Origin: Pseudopyrenochaeta lycopersici
Lineage: Eukaryota; Ascomycota; Dothideomycetes; Pleosporales; Pseudopyrenochaetaceae
NCBI GenBank assembly: GCA_003313425.1
Contig: NHZP01000023.1
Coordinates: 930,001 to 994,000, forward strand
Reading direction: 5' to 3'
DNA length: 64,000 bases
Within the stretch, counting starts at the first letter, position 1, and every line of letters starts with the position of its first letter. The notes under the pieces were generated by a model. That model saw only the letters and a program-made list of their open reading frames with translations. It was not told the DNA's origin and ran no database searches. Shown in pieces: positions 24,566-37,400 of this stretch. A program made the position numbers and the translations under genes.

Positions 24566-27000
24566 ATAGTTCTAGAATAAAATCTCTTACCTAATAGCTA
24601 GTTCTTCTAGAATATATATTCTACTATTATATCTTAGGACTTTTCTTTTATTAAGACGCTAAATAGGCGCCCCTTTACTACTTTAAGTGCGTTCTACGTG
24701 CGTAGAGTCTGTAATCTGCTGCTAAGTAAAGGCGTCCCCTTACTACAGTTAGTATAGGGTCTCTATCTACGTCTTAGACTCTACTATTATAGGTTCGCTA
24801 CTAACTAACACTTTAGCTAGTAAGCGTAGCACGCATAGCATGTATTTTATAGCGCTAGTAGTAGGGACCTTTATAGTTCTATAAACTATAGTAATATGCG
24901 TTTTACACGCGCCTACTAAGCTAAGCCTAGTTATAGATCCTCTTACTCTACTATACTCTACTCTTACTAGTAGTTTATTCTATAAAGTAGGTAATAACTA
25001 GGTTAGTAATAGGTTCTCCTATACGTAATCTGCCCTTTATAAAGGGCTATCTATAGGGTTTATTTTCCCTAGGCAGTACTTTACTTTAAAATTAAAAGCT
25101 CCTAGATAGATCGCCTAACGTACTTAACGCAGGTTTAACTTCTGTACTGCGCGCATAGAGCGTAGGTTATTATAGTTACTTAGGACCTGTATAGTATACT
25201 GCGTACCTTAAAGGTAATACTGCTACTACTTAAAGCTATATATAATTACTAAGAGCTCTAAATTATATATTTTATAATTTAGCTTAGCGCTCTAAAGCTT
25301 CCTTAATATAAAAGTAATTAGATACTATTTTTTATCTTTAAATAACTGTAATAGAATACCTAAGATAGTAAAGGTAGATATATCTATCTCTACGCGTATT
25401 GCGAGAGTAGAGTGGCAAATGGGTTACAGGTACCCGCTATAGGTATAGGTTGGGTATAGGGTTATAGATAAGTGGGTTGGGTTTGGGGTTGGGTCGCACG
25501 GACCATAGGTATAGGTTAAGGTTGGGTCGCACGGACTCTAGGTTGGGTTAAGGCTAAGGTTATGCACGTATGGGTTTAGGTTTGGTTACGGGTACCCACT
25601 GGGGTTGCTTAGTAATCATAATAATTTACTATAATTAGTAGCATAACTAGCTATTTTAGATACATATTAGTTAGTATTAGACCTAATATAAAAAAGACGT
25701 GATTAGTCAGGCCCAGACGTACCCGAGGCTAATAACCCTAACCCTAACCTCAACCCATTCACAGTAACCTCAACCTATACCGATTACTAGCGTATAAAGA
25801 TTGGGTATAGAGCTGGGTTGGGTACGGGTCTTATGTAATCAAACCCAACCCAACCCCAACCTATACCCATTTGCCACCCTATGCGAGAGTAGGATTAAAG
25901 TAGCGCAGGATTAGCGCACTTAAAAAGCGCTCTTTAAGCTTTTTAAACAACGTATTTACTGCATTATTCTAATAAAAATCCTAATTACCCTTAAGTAAAT
26001 TAGTAAGAGAAGCTATTTTACGGGCGTATCCCTTAATAAAACGTTAGTAAAAGTTAGTAAACGTAAGAAAGGACTAGAGTTCCTTAATATTTATAGGCTA
26101 TAGCTATTAAGTAATAGTCTTAACGCGCGCTAGATCTGCGTAGATTCCGCGCGTTATAATAATAAACCTAAGGAAGTAAACCTTACTTAATATAAAGGTA
26201 CACTTTTTAAGGTTAGTAAAGAGTTCTACCTTTTATAGGGCTTTAAGTATAAAGCGTACTACGCGCTAGTATATTATAATGTCCTTACTGTAGGTATAGA
26301 TAAGTATATTATTAAGGTAAACTACGTAAATATAGTCTAAATATTTACTAAGCGCCTTATTAATATATGCTTAAAAGCTTACTAGGGCGTTAGTTAGCCT
26401 AAATAGTATAACTAAGGACTTAAAGTAGCTATATTAAGTTTAAAAGGCAGTTTTCTACTTATCTCCTAATTAAATTCTTAGGCAGTAGTACGTATTATAA
26501 AGATCTAGGGTAGTATAATAACGTGCGCCTAATAGGAGATCTAGGGTCTCTCTAATTAATAGAAGCAGGTAATAATCCTTAATTATAATAGCGTTTAATC
26601 CTTAATAGTTAATATAGAGGCGAAGCTTTCTATCCTTCTTAGGAATAAATAGTATAAGGGCTCCTATAAGACTTATACTATGCTAAATCTAGCCTTTATA
26701 TAGCGCATCCTCTATATAGTTATAGAGTACCTTAAGCTTATACGCAGAAAGGTTATATAGTAGACTGTATAGAGGTTCTTTATTAGCTATAAGTAGGATA
26801 GTATAGTCTAAAGTCTTAAAATTTAGCGGGGCTTCTACCTTTTTATTATTAAATATATTACTGTAGTTAGCTAATACGTTAGGGATATACACTTCTAGCG
26901 CGACACGCGCTCTAAAGATACAAGTATTACACTCTAAACTTTTACCTGTAACCTATAGTACTCCTAGAAGGTATACGTTAGAGCTAGTTTACTCTATATC
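24566..27000 (-). pseudogene. Reverse transcriptase and RNase H region of Gypsy E, split by a hAT element
   Basis: The open segment 26689-26892 (minus strand) reads VLANYSNIFNNKK then LYSLLYNLSAYKLKVL. These match the start of Gypsy RT, where PPYGPLYNLS-type sequence precedes the fingers domain. The RT core continues downstream to 25890 with many stops, and RNase H and the linker continue from 25399 to 24566. The hAT element (25408-25881) interrupts between them. The frame resumes at 12769 with integrase. RIP makes it non-functional. Confidence 0.7.
25408..25881. mobile_element. Non-autonomous hAT element, 474 bp
   Basis: Ends are TAGAGTGGCAAATGGGT on the left and the inverted ACCCATTTGCCACCCTA on the right. 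The 8-bp duplication TGCGAGAG is perfect (25400-25407 and 25882-25889). Eight base pairs and GTGGCAAATGGG ends are typical of fungal hAT elements. No transposase is encoded. The interior is rich in GGGTTGGGT and in two TTGGGTCGCACGGAC repeats, and has CCCTAACCCTAACC near 25735. It is not noticeably RIP-mutated. Confidence 0.9.
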
Positions 27001-28544
27001 TTTATAAAGTTCTATAGTAGTAATAAGCTTAATGTTAGCTAAGGTATACTTCTAACGCTATATTTAAGAGCTATAGTTAATATAAATATTCTACTATTAT
27101 AAAAAAGGGTTACTAAGTAGAAGGGGAACGCCCTCTTTATCTACTCTATACGCTGTAACCTAAGCTTAGTAATTAATACTGTTATTATCTATTAAACGTA
27201 CCTAAAGCTTATATACTGTATAGGTATTCTAACGTTAGGCACTAATCTAACCTAGTCTTAGGAGCTCTGCTCTTTTAAGTAGTAGTAGTCTTATCTTAAT
27301 AGCTAGTTTCTAACTAATTAAGCTACTATTAGCCTAGGGGTTAAGGATAACTTAGAGTTCCTTTTTAGGGCCTGTCTCTGCGGCTGCGCTATACTGACGC
27401 TTTATACCTAGTAAAATATTAATAGGTATGCGCCTTACTATTCCTAGATTACTAGTAAGGCTTAACTTTTTCCTGTCTAGTTAATGCGTACTAGAAGGTA
27501 GTTTAGATTACTGCTTTAGTACTTATTAGCGTAGTATCTAACCTTCTTATAATTAAAGCAGGTAACCTTATTTTTATTTTATAGTCTATAGGAAGGCTTA
27601 TTTAGTGTATATTTTAGAGTGCTTTCTTAGGATTTTCCCTTAAATATGTTACGCGTATACTAGTCTTGCGTTAGCAGGGCTTAGCGCAGGTTCTACTTAA
27701 GTATAGAGCCTAATACTATTAAATCCTCTCTAGTTATAGGAATCTAGTAGTAGTTAGTAATAGCCCTCTATAATTTAGGCCTTAACTTTAAGAAGAGATA
27801 CTAAACTCTCTATACCTTAGTATAAGGCGTAAGTTAATCTTTAATAATATTAAGGTAGGTTATAAAGGACTAAACAGTCTAGTCTTTCTACTATATAGCC
27901 TAAGCGTGCGCTATAGCTACTTTAAGGCTGCAATTAATTAGGTTATATAGTAAGTTAAGTATATATTACTTAAAGTATTCCTAGGTAGGCATTACTCTAT
28001 TTACTTTAAATACGCGCTTATAGTGCGTGTACTAAAGGTCTCTTAGGTCTCCTCCTAGGTACTATATAGCCTAGATAACTTTATTATTATTAAGATAAAA
28101 TTCCTATAGTAAGAGTTAAAATACTACTTTATATAAGCAAAAAAACTCGCGATATTCCTTTAAGTTCCTTCCTTAGTATTTAGATAGATCTCTAGGTTTA
28201 AGCGTGCGTTTTGCGTGTAGAGGCAGGGACGCGTTAGGTGCGCTCCTCTTACGCGCCTCTGTAACCTAAACTTTAAGAGTTCTATCTACTAATAGGGCTA
28301 GGGTAAGGTTGCGTTTAATACTTTCTAGCTGTGCGATTTCCTCCTTAATTACGCGTAGGCGTAGAAGCGCTTAGAGCTTATCGCGTCTCTTTTTAGCGGC
28401 TAGGATGCGCTCTTTAAGAGTTAAAGGTGTGCTCGCGCTAAGGGTTGGTGGTTCTTCGTCTACCTGCGGGTTAACTTTGATAGGGGGGTTAGGCGTCTCG
28501 CTGGCAGAGGCGGCCTGTTTACTAGATCGCGTAGGGGGAACCAT
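27001..28544 (-). pseudogene. Gag and protease region of Gypsy E
   Basis: The minus-strand ATG at 28544 lies just inside the 5' LTR and starts MVPPTRSSKQAASAS, followed by SASTPLTLKERILAAKKRRDKL and an IKEEIAQLES helix near 28330. The rest of Gag and the protease run to about 27000 with RIP stops. The start region is almost clean. A plus-strand frame at 28405-28587 is its shadow. Confidence 0.6.
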
Positions 28545-28575
28545 CCCTAGACTATTATATAGAGAAGTATTATTA

Positions 28576-28806
28576 TGTAACGTATAGTTTTAGGTAATAG
28601 TACTTACTTTACACTACAGATAATAGTAAAGGGATAGTTCTATATTGCTGTTACTTAGCTATAGGAGAGAATAATACTTGTCGTCCCCGCTCTGCGCAGC
28701 TAGCGCAGGTTTTGAGCAGGTCCGTTACGGTGCGCGCTAGCCCTCAAAAAGGTCTAGCGCAACCATGCTGCAACACCAAGATTCAGATTCACGATACTTC
28801 GTTATA
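28576..28806 (-). repeat. 5' LTR of E
   Basis: This is the 231-bp partner of 9969-10199, with TGTAA and RIP-altered TTATA ends. ACTTA follows it at 28807-28811, matching 9964-9968. Confidence 0.88.
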
Positions 28807-28811
28807 ACTTA

Positions 28812-30095
28812 GGCCGCAGCTTTCTATTTAATCTATTACTTAGCTTATTCTATAGAGAATCTAATATACTTAATATTCTCTATTATATATTCCTAGTATA
28901 TATTATTCTAGTTTAAGGGTTTATACTTTATTTTCTAGTCTTAGTATCGCGTGTATATATATTTTTTACTATGTATTTTCTATAGTACTAGTATACTCTA
29001 TATTCTTTATATTTTATTATCTAGTACCTATGCTTCCTTAATACTTTCTATAAGTAGTAGTTAGTCCTAATTAACTAGAGTCCTTAGATATAGTTCTGCT
29101 AGAGCCTTATTATTCTAGTTAATCTCTTATATATTTAGGGGAACCTGTCTATAGGTTTCTATAATCTAGTTATTATCCTACTATAGTAGTAATAAGAGTC
29201 TAGTACTATAGTTAGGTATAGTAACTACCTTCTAGTCTCTAAATTAGGTATTATTAAAGTTTTTAATTATATTAACTTTAAGTTAAGTAACTTTATTCTT
29301 TTACTTATAATTCTTTATAAAGTATTCTTTCTTTTTATAATTATAGTAATTCCCTTTAGACTTCTCTACGTCTGTCTTCTAGTTCCCTACTTTCCTATTC
29401 CCTTACTTCTTATTAATATTATTTAGATATATTAGTTCTAGTTTATTAGAAGTATAGTAACTAGTTGTATAAGTATTCCTAGGGTAGTAAATATAGCCTT
29501 TTTATTTACTTATATAGTTTATTCTTCTCTTTCTATAGCTTTATAGTTCTTAGTTTAGTTTATATAGGTTATTATTAATCCTTATATAATTATTAATTAA
29601 GTTATTAAGGTTTATAATAACGTATCCTATTCTTATAAGTTCTTCCTTAACTTATAGTTTTAGGCCTTATTAGAATATCCTTTTAAGAGCTTTATTATCC
29701 TATCTAATAATTATAGAGTATTATTTAAACCTATTAGCGTAATTAGTAATAGAGGTGTACTACTTTAGTTCCTGTATATATTATTCTACTGTAATTTTCT
29801 TAGTCTGTATTCTAAAGATTTATTAGATATATTTTTTAAACTTATCTTAATCTTTAAATATTTCTGTATTCTTTATAATAATAATTTCTTAGTCTATATA
29901 CTATTCTAGTTATAGTGTAACCTACTCTAGTACCTTACTTATAAAGTAAGTTATTATAATAGGTGCTTTATTACTTTTATTAATATTCTTATAGAGGTAA
30001 AAGTAGAGGTTAAGTTAGAGTAACTATCTTTTAAGGTATTATTAGTTACTACTAAACATAGTAGGTTTACTAATTAGATAACTCTTCGTAGACAT
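28812..30095 (-). pseudogene. Gag of G1, RIP-degraded
   Basis: The minus-strand ATG at 30095 starts MSTKSYLISKPTM. The frame then has capsid-like sequence and, near 29340, NYYNYKKKEYFIKNYK, which is a CCHC knuckle whose cysteines have become tyrosines (TGT to TAT) as RIP predicts. The frame is interrupted by E at 28811 and continues at 9968. Nearly every Gln codon has become a stop. Gag would bind and package the element RNA. Confidence 0.65.
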
Positions 30096-30158
30096 AGTTA
30101 AAGAGTTAGGGGTAGCTATATATTTACTAGGGCTGCTTATCTTAAGGGTAATTAAAAT

Positions 30159-30559
30159 ATTAAAGATCTAATTAAGTAGTTATAATATAAAGTAACTAGT
30201 ATTAACTAGTTAGTATCTTTAGAGTATTCTGTAGATATGCAGTACTAGGTAGGTTAAAGGTAGAAGTGTTAAATAGTAGTATACTGATAGATTATCTTAA
30301 GTTAATTATAATATGCTATAGGGCTATATTATATAAGTCTATATATATAATTGTCTTATAGGATTCCTATAAGGCCTCCTCTAGGATTTCTAGGTTTATC
30401 TCCGTTCTATAGGACATAGTCCGTCTTGGCGTAGGTTTCCTAGGATCACCTGACCCTAGCGTTATCAGTTAGTTCAGAGGCTCGGTCTCTTCGTTGGTCG
30501 TCCGTGCCTCCTCCCTCATCCTCATAACCGCCGCCTTCCTACTTCCTGTTCGTAATAAC
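30159..30559 (-). repeat. 5' LTR of G1
   Basis: This 401-bp copy matches 5156-5553. It has three extra bases near its outer end (GTTATTACG against GTTACG). Parts near 30430-30550 are less AT-rich than the other copy. AGCT follows at 30560-30563. Confidence 0.8.
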
Positions 30560-30563
30560 AGCT

Positions 30564-31470
30564 TACGTGCAGTATAACCTTCTAACCTGCTAGGCCTTAT
30601 TTAATAGGCATGTAGTAAAGTATCTTATTAACACTAGCGTATAAATAAAGTTTTTAAGATATAGTACAGCTAAGGTATTAAAGCTTATATATAAAAACTA
30701 TAAGTAAAGTAGCTTGTATTAAGATAGAGTAGTTACTATAAATAGAAGTACTAATCCTTTTATAAGAACTGCGTAGAGTGTCCTAGTTAAAGTAAGAGAG
30801 GTAACTGTTATTAGTTACTTTAGGATTATTTAAAACCTAATAAGATTAGTAATTTTAGGTAGACTTTAGTACGCCTTAGTAAAGTTATTAATTTAGTATA
30901 ATATATATAGAAGAATTACGTATAAGATTATTTCTAAGAATAGATATAGAAACGCTATCTTTATAGCCTCTAATCCTGCTCTGCTATATCTAAGAGACTA
31001 TATACTAACTCTTAAAGATAAAGAAAATACGTAGTAGATACCTTTTCTAGGGAGAAGTATCTAGATTTAAGTAAAAGATACTTAAGATAATATTTTAGTT
31101 TAGAATCTTATTTATCTTATACTTAAGTTAAGTATATTTAAGAAGCTAAGTTTATAAAAGCGTCTATTAGATTTAGTAAATTTTTACCTATTTTTATAAC
31201 TAATAATAAGTAGTAATTTAAAGAATAAGTAAAGTAAGTAATAAGTTATATAGTTAGAGCCTCTAAAGATCTTTTAGCTATATAAGAATTAGAGTCTTTT
31301 TTAGTTATATATAAACTTAACTATTAGGCGTAATAAGAAAAGAGAAGAAAGTATATAGATAGTTAGGTTAATACCTTATATAAGAGAGTAGCTAATAAAG
31401 TGTAACTTATAGATATTCCTATAGTATTAGATATTAAGGAGTTTAGGTATAAGGATTAGAAGTAATATAC
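30564..31470 (+). pseudogene. Protease region of Gypsy X
   Basis: The X frame resumes after G1 with YVQYNLLTCQALFNRHVVKYLINTS, aligning with MHCDLPVCWASFNGNAVKCLIDTGS-type sequence of D. The retropepsin DTGS reads NTSV, so the catalytic Asp codon has become Asn, a RIP-type change. The remainder (FRIIQNLIRLVILG, FIASNPALL) follows the D protease. A second frame then leads into RT and reaches FRYKDQKQ, where element C is inserted. Confidence 0.78.
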
Positions 31471-31772
31471 TGTTAGGGTTCAATCCTTTCAGGTTACTAG
31501 ACGCAGGTGAAAGGGTTCAATCCTTCCAAGTTACTAGACGCAGGTGAAAGGTAACGATCCTGCCAAGTTACTAGACGCAGGTGAAAGGTAACTGTTACCT
31601 CTTACCTTTTACCAAGCTAGGTAACTGGATCGGGACTAGCCTGCTCTAGCTTATGTATATAGGCAGCACCTCTCCCCCGAAGGTGAGAGGTATCTGCTAT
31701 TTTATCCATTTCCTTTTAAATTGAGTTTCTTTAACTAAGACCGTCCTAACTGTGCGTGTTGACTGCCTTACA
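31471..31772 (+). repeat. 5' LTR of C with three internal 37-bp repeats
   Basis: The ends are TGTTA and TTACA. GTTACTAGACGCAGGTGAAAGG occurs at 31493, 31530 and 31567, exactly 37 bp apart. A TATA-like TATGTATATA follows near 31650. Six transitions separate this copy from 39188-39489 by eye. Confidence 0.93.
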
Positions 31773-32600
31773 TAATAGCAGATTATACAGCGCTTTGGCT
31801 CCTCTCCGTAGTTAATATATAGTTGCTTAAGCTGTTACCTCTTAGGTAAGTTTAACAGTAAGGTGGTACTAACGTACTAGGACTAGATCCTATCCCCCCT
31901 TAGTTAAGCTTTAGGATAGCCCTCGCACGATAGTCGATTTACGGTGCTATTCTCTGCTGCTAGTTTAGCCAAAATTTTATAAGCTATTCCCCCTTAGTTA
32001 AGCTTTAGAATAGCCTAGAATTTGCTAGGTTTCCTTACTAGTAACCTGTTTCGCACCTTAGTGCCTGCGCTTTGCGCTACCTAAACGCTAGGATTATTAT
32101 TAACAAGACACGTCTTATTATTCCCTTCCTTAAATAGGAATACTCTAGAGATTACTCCTACTTTCACACACTACAGTCTGTGCGTATGTTTTAATTACGC
32201 GCACGTGCTGCCTTAAGCACGTATTCACCCTCTAAAACTTCCTAATTAGGTAATTCTCTAAACTTAGCTTATACACGATACTCCTAAGTATTTCTCCTAG
32301 TCCTAGTAACCTTACCTAACTAACAATACTACTTAACTAACAGTTAAATCTTAAGTCTGCTTACTAAAGCTTAAGGATTCCCTCTAGTTTTACTTTAACT
32401 TTTACTTTCACCTCTACATCTACTCTTACTTCTCTCTAACCTTCTTTATTTAGCCTAATAGTAGACAGCTCTTATAATAAAGAGTCCTCTAGCTAGCGGC
32501 CTAAATTTTAAGTCTATTAGAAAGACAACGCGTTAGCTAAAACATAGGCGGCTCGTAATTAACTTAGAGAAAGGGCTTGTTAATACTAAGAGAAGAATAA
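31773..32600 (+). other. Leader of Gypsy C
   Basis: About 830 bp separate the 5' LTR from the first recognisable Gag sequence. The primer site would begin TAATAGCAGATTATACAG, with no tRNA recognised. No gene was seen. Confidence 0.5.
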
Positions 32601-34443
32601 GAATAGGGCTATAGAGGATTTAGAACTAGTTATCTTAGAAAACCCTATTATTAAAGACGTAGAGTACCCTAAATTTGCGCTAATAAGCTCCTGTGCTAAC
32701 TTATTAACTAAGGAAGTTAACCTATATTCCTTCTCTCGTGATATAATATAGCGTGCTACAGGAGCTTATTAGATGTAGCTACGTAAGGAAGCTGCTAATC
32801 TAGGTCTCCCTAAAGACTTTAATAACTATCTTCCTCTAGGTAGCCTTCTAAGTTTGCTACTATCTGTAAGCTTAAGTCTACCTACTTCTATTTAGCGATT
32901 AGCACCCTTAGGCATCTAGCTTATAAAGAACTACCCTAGTAAGTTCTTAAGCCTTAAGCCTACGCAACTTACACGCCTAATAACACTATTTAGGTGTGCC
33001 CTGCATACTCTTAATAAGGATAAGAAGTTGTTAGAGATACACTACCTTAATGCTTCTACTCTAAAGCAGGAACTAACTAAATAATAATGCAGCTTTACTT
33101 AATAAAAGGATAAGCTAGTTAAAGAATATAATAAGCTTAGTAAGTAGTAGAATAAGCTTATCGCTAACTATAAGACCTTAGAAGGTTTGTTGCAAGAAAT
33201 TAAGAATAAGCGTAACTCTGCGTTGCGCAACTGTCTGTTATCTAGCTCTCCTAAGGTTTTAGGCCTTACTAGACTTACCCTATTACAGCCAGCCCTAGAA
33301 GCTATAAATAAGCCTTTACTAAGAGGAATAAGTACGCCTACACAAATCCTCTTATAAGGTAACGTAGCGGGCGGTATTCTTAATAAGTTTAGTTCCTTTT
33401 AGCGTGTCCTGCTCTTAACTAACCTTCCTCTTACTCGCGAATACTAAATATCCCTAGGCAACATAGTAACGCTAAGCCCTTATCTAACTAAGCTCTACTA
33501 TAAGATTAAGGGGCTATATTAGTTCTTATCTATAAAGAATAAGTAAATTCAGGTGCCTCTAGTATACTCTAGGGGTCCTGATCTTTATAGGTAGATTACA
33601 AAGATACTTAACTATTTTAAAAACAACAGGTTAGACTAGTAATATAATAACATGCGAGTATAATTTATCTTTTAAGCTACTAGCAGCTCTGCTTAAACCT
33701 TACTATAAGAGTCTAATAGGTTTTTATGTTAATATAAGGATAACTTTAAGTGTTTTTATATCCTTAACTCTATCTTTAGCGACCGTAACTACTACGTTAT
33801 AGCGGAATAGTAATATAATGCTTTAGTCTTCCTAGAACGTAGCTCGCTAGAATACCCTACTATAGTTAAAGTATAGGCTCTGTTCTAGATAGAGTTTAAC
33901 GCTATTACTACTTAGCTTGGATAGATTACTATAACTTAAGCGTACAAGCTTTAGGCTAAGCTTCTAGGCTATCTCTAACAGAGCCTTAGCAGCGCGCCTA
34001 CTGTCTATACTACTGCTAACTTCTAATCTCTTTATAATATAATCAATAATACATGTTAGAGCTACGACCTCTAGTAATTACCTTAGTATCTCGCCAATCG
34101 AACAAAGGGGCGTAACGCGCCAGCTAGACTAAGCCTAGTACCGCCTCGTAAATTTATTCTAAGGACAGCAGCAGATAAGCCTATTAAGAAAGCTAGTAAG
34201 CTAGCTCTAGGCCTACGTCTGTTGTTTAAAGATAATAGAACAGGTGACTACAAGCTAGCGGACAGTCCTAAGCCTTACAACACGGACTCCAGCTGTAACT
34301 AGTATTAAGGAAATCCGCGCAGTAACCTAGCTACTAATTATTACGTGCACGCAAGCCTAGAGACTAGTAACTCTAACTACGAAGAAGCCTCTAATAGTAA
34401 TAGTAATAAGGCTAAGGACGTTATTTATTTAGGGAAAGAGTAA
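32601..34443 (+). pseudogene. Gag of Gypsy C
   Basis: The plus-strand frame holds long helical segments (LPKDFNNYLPLGSLLSLLL, LLQEIKNKRNSALRNC) with a probable coiled coil near 33080-33220 rich in Lys, Glu and Gln. It ends around GKEQP then TAG near 34443 after a Ser/Asn-rich tail. Internal TAA and TAG codons replace Gln. A zinc knuckle is not clear. The pol frame begins just downstream in a different register. Confidence 0.6.
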
Positions 34444-34459
34444 CCCTAGATAAAAGTCC

Positions 34460-37400
34460 TTTATCTAGGGTTAATAATTAGTCTTAGGAAACTGCGCTGG
34501 CTGCTACCTACTAGGGCGGCATACACAAGCCTGTAGCGCAGGCACTCCTATAACGCACGCAAGCTGTCTAGAAAGATAAGCTGTGTCTAGATAGCCTAGA
34601 CTAGTTCGCTTTCTTAAGTATAATTAGATAACAAGAAAACGCCCCCCACGTCGCCCGGACATTAGCAGACAACAGAGTAGATACGAACTTTATCTTACGA
34701 CAGTTCCTCTAGCTTACCTAGGAGTTCTAACTAATTCCTCTTATTACGCCTATTATGTGCGAAGGATATAAAGGCGTTGCTTTAGAATCTATTACTTACA
34801 GGGTTAAATTCTATATAAAAATTAATTCCTACTTTAAGTACACTTCCGCCTATATTCTTAACTAGTATAGGGCCTTTAACCTAGTATTAAGATTCTACTA
34901 GAGGAAACTATACGCACTACGCTTTAATTACTGTTAGGGTATAATTAAATTCCCTAACGCATACTACTAAACAGAATACTAGCAACACTTGTATACACTA
35001 CGAGTTATCTGCGAGTGAGCTACGCCTAACGCCTCTACACAGCTAAGCTCCTCTACAGATAGCAGGAATAAAAGTAAGACTAGCTAATAATAGGCAAAGT
35101 TAGATACTGCAGCCCTAGTAAAGCCAGACAACAAATACTAAGTACTATACTAGCAAACTAAACCTGCGGTAGGTATTAAGGTTGTCTCGCTATAAGCTAT
35201 TCAGGCGTTTGCTAAATGAAAAAACTACCCTCTGTTTATAATAGTTCGGCGCTTACTACTAGGAGCGTTATAAAAAATCTGTCGCGCAGCAGTATAAAAG
35301 GACTATAATAAGTTCTTTAACTCTCCTAAGGAAGTCTTGTTAGGAGATATCCTGCCTCCGCACCTGCTTAAGGAATATACCTTAATTATTCCTGTGTTTA
35401 ATAAAGCAGCTGCGGCTAAGCTCCTAGATTACTTAGAACATAACTATAAGATTAAGCTTAAGCTAGGAGCTAAGGTGCCTAATTATTAAGTAAGACTATT
35501 TTCTAGTAAACAGTTTAAAGCTATTAAGTAATATATTTAGGAGATAGAGGCCTAGGATTTTATCTTCTAGAGACTCTCTACTGCACGAAATAACTTACTT
35601 ATTATTACTAAACCTAGCGGTAGTATCTAAGTCTGCGTAGATTATTAAGACCTTAATAAAGCCTCTATTAAGGATTAATACCTAATTCCTTTCTTCTATA
35701 AGACTTTAGCTAAGCTTAATAAAGCTGTTATCTTTTCTAAATTTAATATTGTGCACGCTTTTTATTAAATTCGCATAAAGCCTAGTTTAGAGTAGCTTAC
35801 TACTTTCTCTACGCGTTAGGGCACTTATTAATACCGCGTAATACCTATAGGCCTCTGTAATGCTCTAGCTACGTTTTAAAAGGTAATTAATAGCGCTCTT
35901 TTTAAGTACCTTAATAAGTTTTATACTACCTATCTAGATAATATCTTAGTTTTCTTAGAATTAGTAGAAGCCTATATAGAGCATGTTAAAAAGGTGCTTA
36001 CGCGCTTTAAGGAAAAAGGGTTCTATATAGACCCGCGTAAATTAGAATTTTATACAGACTATATTAAGTTCCTAGGTATAATAATTATAAATAAGGGTAT
36101 TAAAATTAACCTAGAGAAGATTAAGGCCGTACAGTAATAAGGAATACTAAAGACTACCTAAGATGTGCTCGCTTTCCTTAGGTACACTAGCTTCTCCTAG
36201 CGCTTTATTAAAGGCTACTTAAAGATAGTATTACTGCTTACACGCCTTATTAAGGCTACTGTTATAGAAAAGAAAAGTAGCTATCCTAACAAACTTGCTT
36301 ATAAGAAGGTTTATTATAAGCTAATTATATAGGGGGAGGGGGAAGTAAAAGCTTTTAAGGCTCTTAAAGCAGTATTTTGTGTAGGCGTAGTATTAAAGCA
36401 TTTTAATCCTGCTAAGTAAATCTATATCTTTACTAATGCGTTAAGATAGGTATTAGGGGGGTTATAAAGCAATATAACAATAAGGACGTCCTATAACCTA
36501 TTACTTTCTTTTTAAAGAAATACTCCCTAGCAGAGTATAACTATAATATCTATAATCTTAAACTTATAGTAATTATACAGGTATTTAAGGAATAAGAGCC
36601 TAAACTTATAAGCTCTTCTTAACTAATATAGGTAATAACAGACTATAAGAACCTAGAATAGTTTATAATAACTAAAAAACTTAGCTAATAGTAAGTATAG
36701 TAGTCCTTATTTCTTAGCTAGTTTAACTTTAAGATTATCTATGCCTCTAAGGAAACTAACAGGAAAGTAGACGCTTTAAGCTGTTAACCTTAGGATACCC
36801 TAACAGACGCAGAAGACCCTTATTACAGTACACGGGCTGCTATTCTTAGACCCTAAGTGCTCTCCCTAGGTATATAACTAGTAGTCGCAACAGCCTTACG
36901 CGCCTTAGCTCTTAGTTAACCTGAATCCCTAGACTAAATATCCTAAGAATAAGCTAAGGTAGTGTAATTTTGCTTTACCTGCGCTCGTAGAACAGACTTT
37001 CCTGCGGAATTTAATAATAATAATAATAATCCTACGCCTATTAATAGTATAATAGATCCTTCGCTGCCCTGTTACGAGGACAACTATCAGTTAACAGAAG
37101 AAATCCTAAACGCCGCGTACGCTGACGACGCTATAGCTAAAAAGGCCTTCGAAGCTATTAACACAGAAACTACTAAATTACTATTATAGTTTTATAAGAA
37201 TAGCTACTACTTCTCTACTGCAGACTTATCAAGCACAGGTAAAGGAGCTTCCCGACGCCTATAGATAGACAAGACTAGGCTTTACGTGCCTCCTAACCTA
37301 TAGTTGCGCCGACGTATTATAGAGTTGTATTACGACTATTAAATCGCTAGTTATAAGGGCCCTCGCAACACGTTCTTCCTTATATACTTATAGTATTACT

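Larger units (their letters stand above)
9969..28806 (-). mobile_element. Gypsy E: Ty3/Gypsy element with 231-bp LTRs, nested in G1
   Basis: E is bounded by 231-bp LTRs at 9969-10199 and 28576-28806 and by the perfect duplication ACTTA (9964-9968 and 28807-28811). The pol and gag frames are on the minus strand. Its own sequence is about 6.6 kb once D (12770-24565) and a 474-bp hAT element (25408-25881) are removed. It sits in G1 downstream of the G1 Gag zinc knuckle. Removing D restores the E integrase frame across the junction. Confidence 0.88.
5156..30559 (-). mobile_element. Gypsy G1: chromodomain Ty3/Gypsy element (chromovirus type)
   Basis: G1 is a minus-strand element bounded by near-identical LTRs of about 400 bp and the 4-bp duplication AGCT (5152-5155 and 30560-30563). 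The own sequence of G1 is 5156-9968 plus 28812-30559, about 6.56 kb, a normal size for this lineage. The rest is element E with its 5-bp duplication. Gag, protease, RT, RNase H, zinc-binding integrase and a C-terminal chromodomain are recognisable. Removing G1 with one AGCT joins the two halves of the X protease region in frame, which fixes the boundaries. Confidence 0.85.

Noticed and set aside
25730..25870. CCCTAACCCTAACC and CCCAACCC repeats as a telomere
   Set aside because: Only two perfect telomere units occur, inside a hAT element bounded by perfect 8-bp duplications, with sequence continuing on both sides.
31493..31588. Regularly spaced 22-bp repeats as a CRISPR array
   Set aside because: There are only three copies, they lie within both LTRs of a retrotransposon, the spacers are similar to each other, and the genome is fungal.
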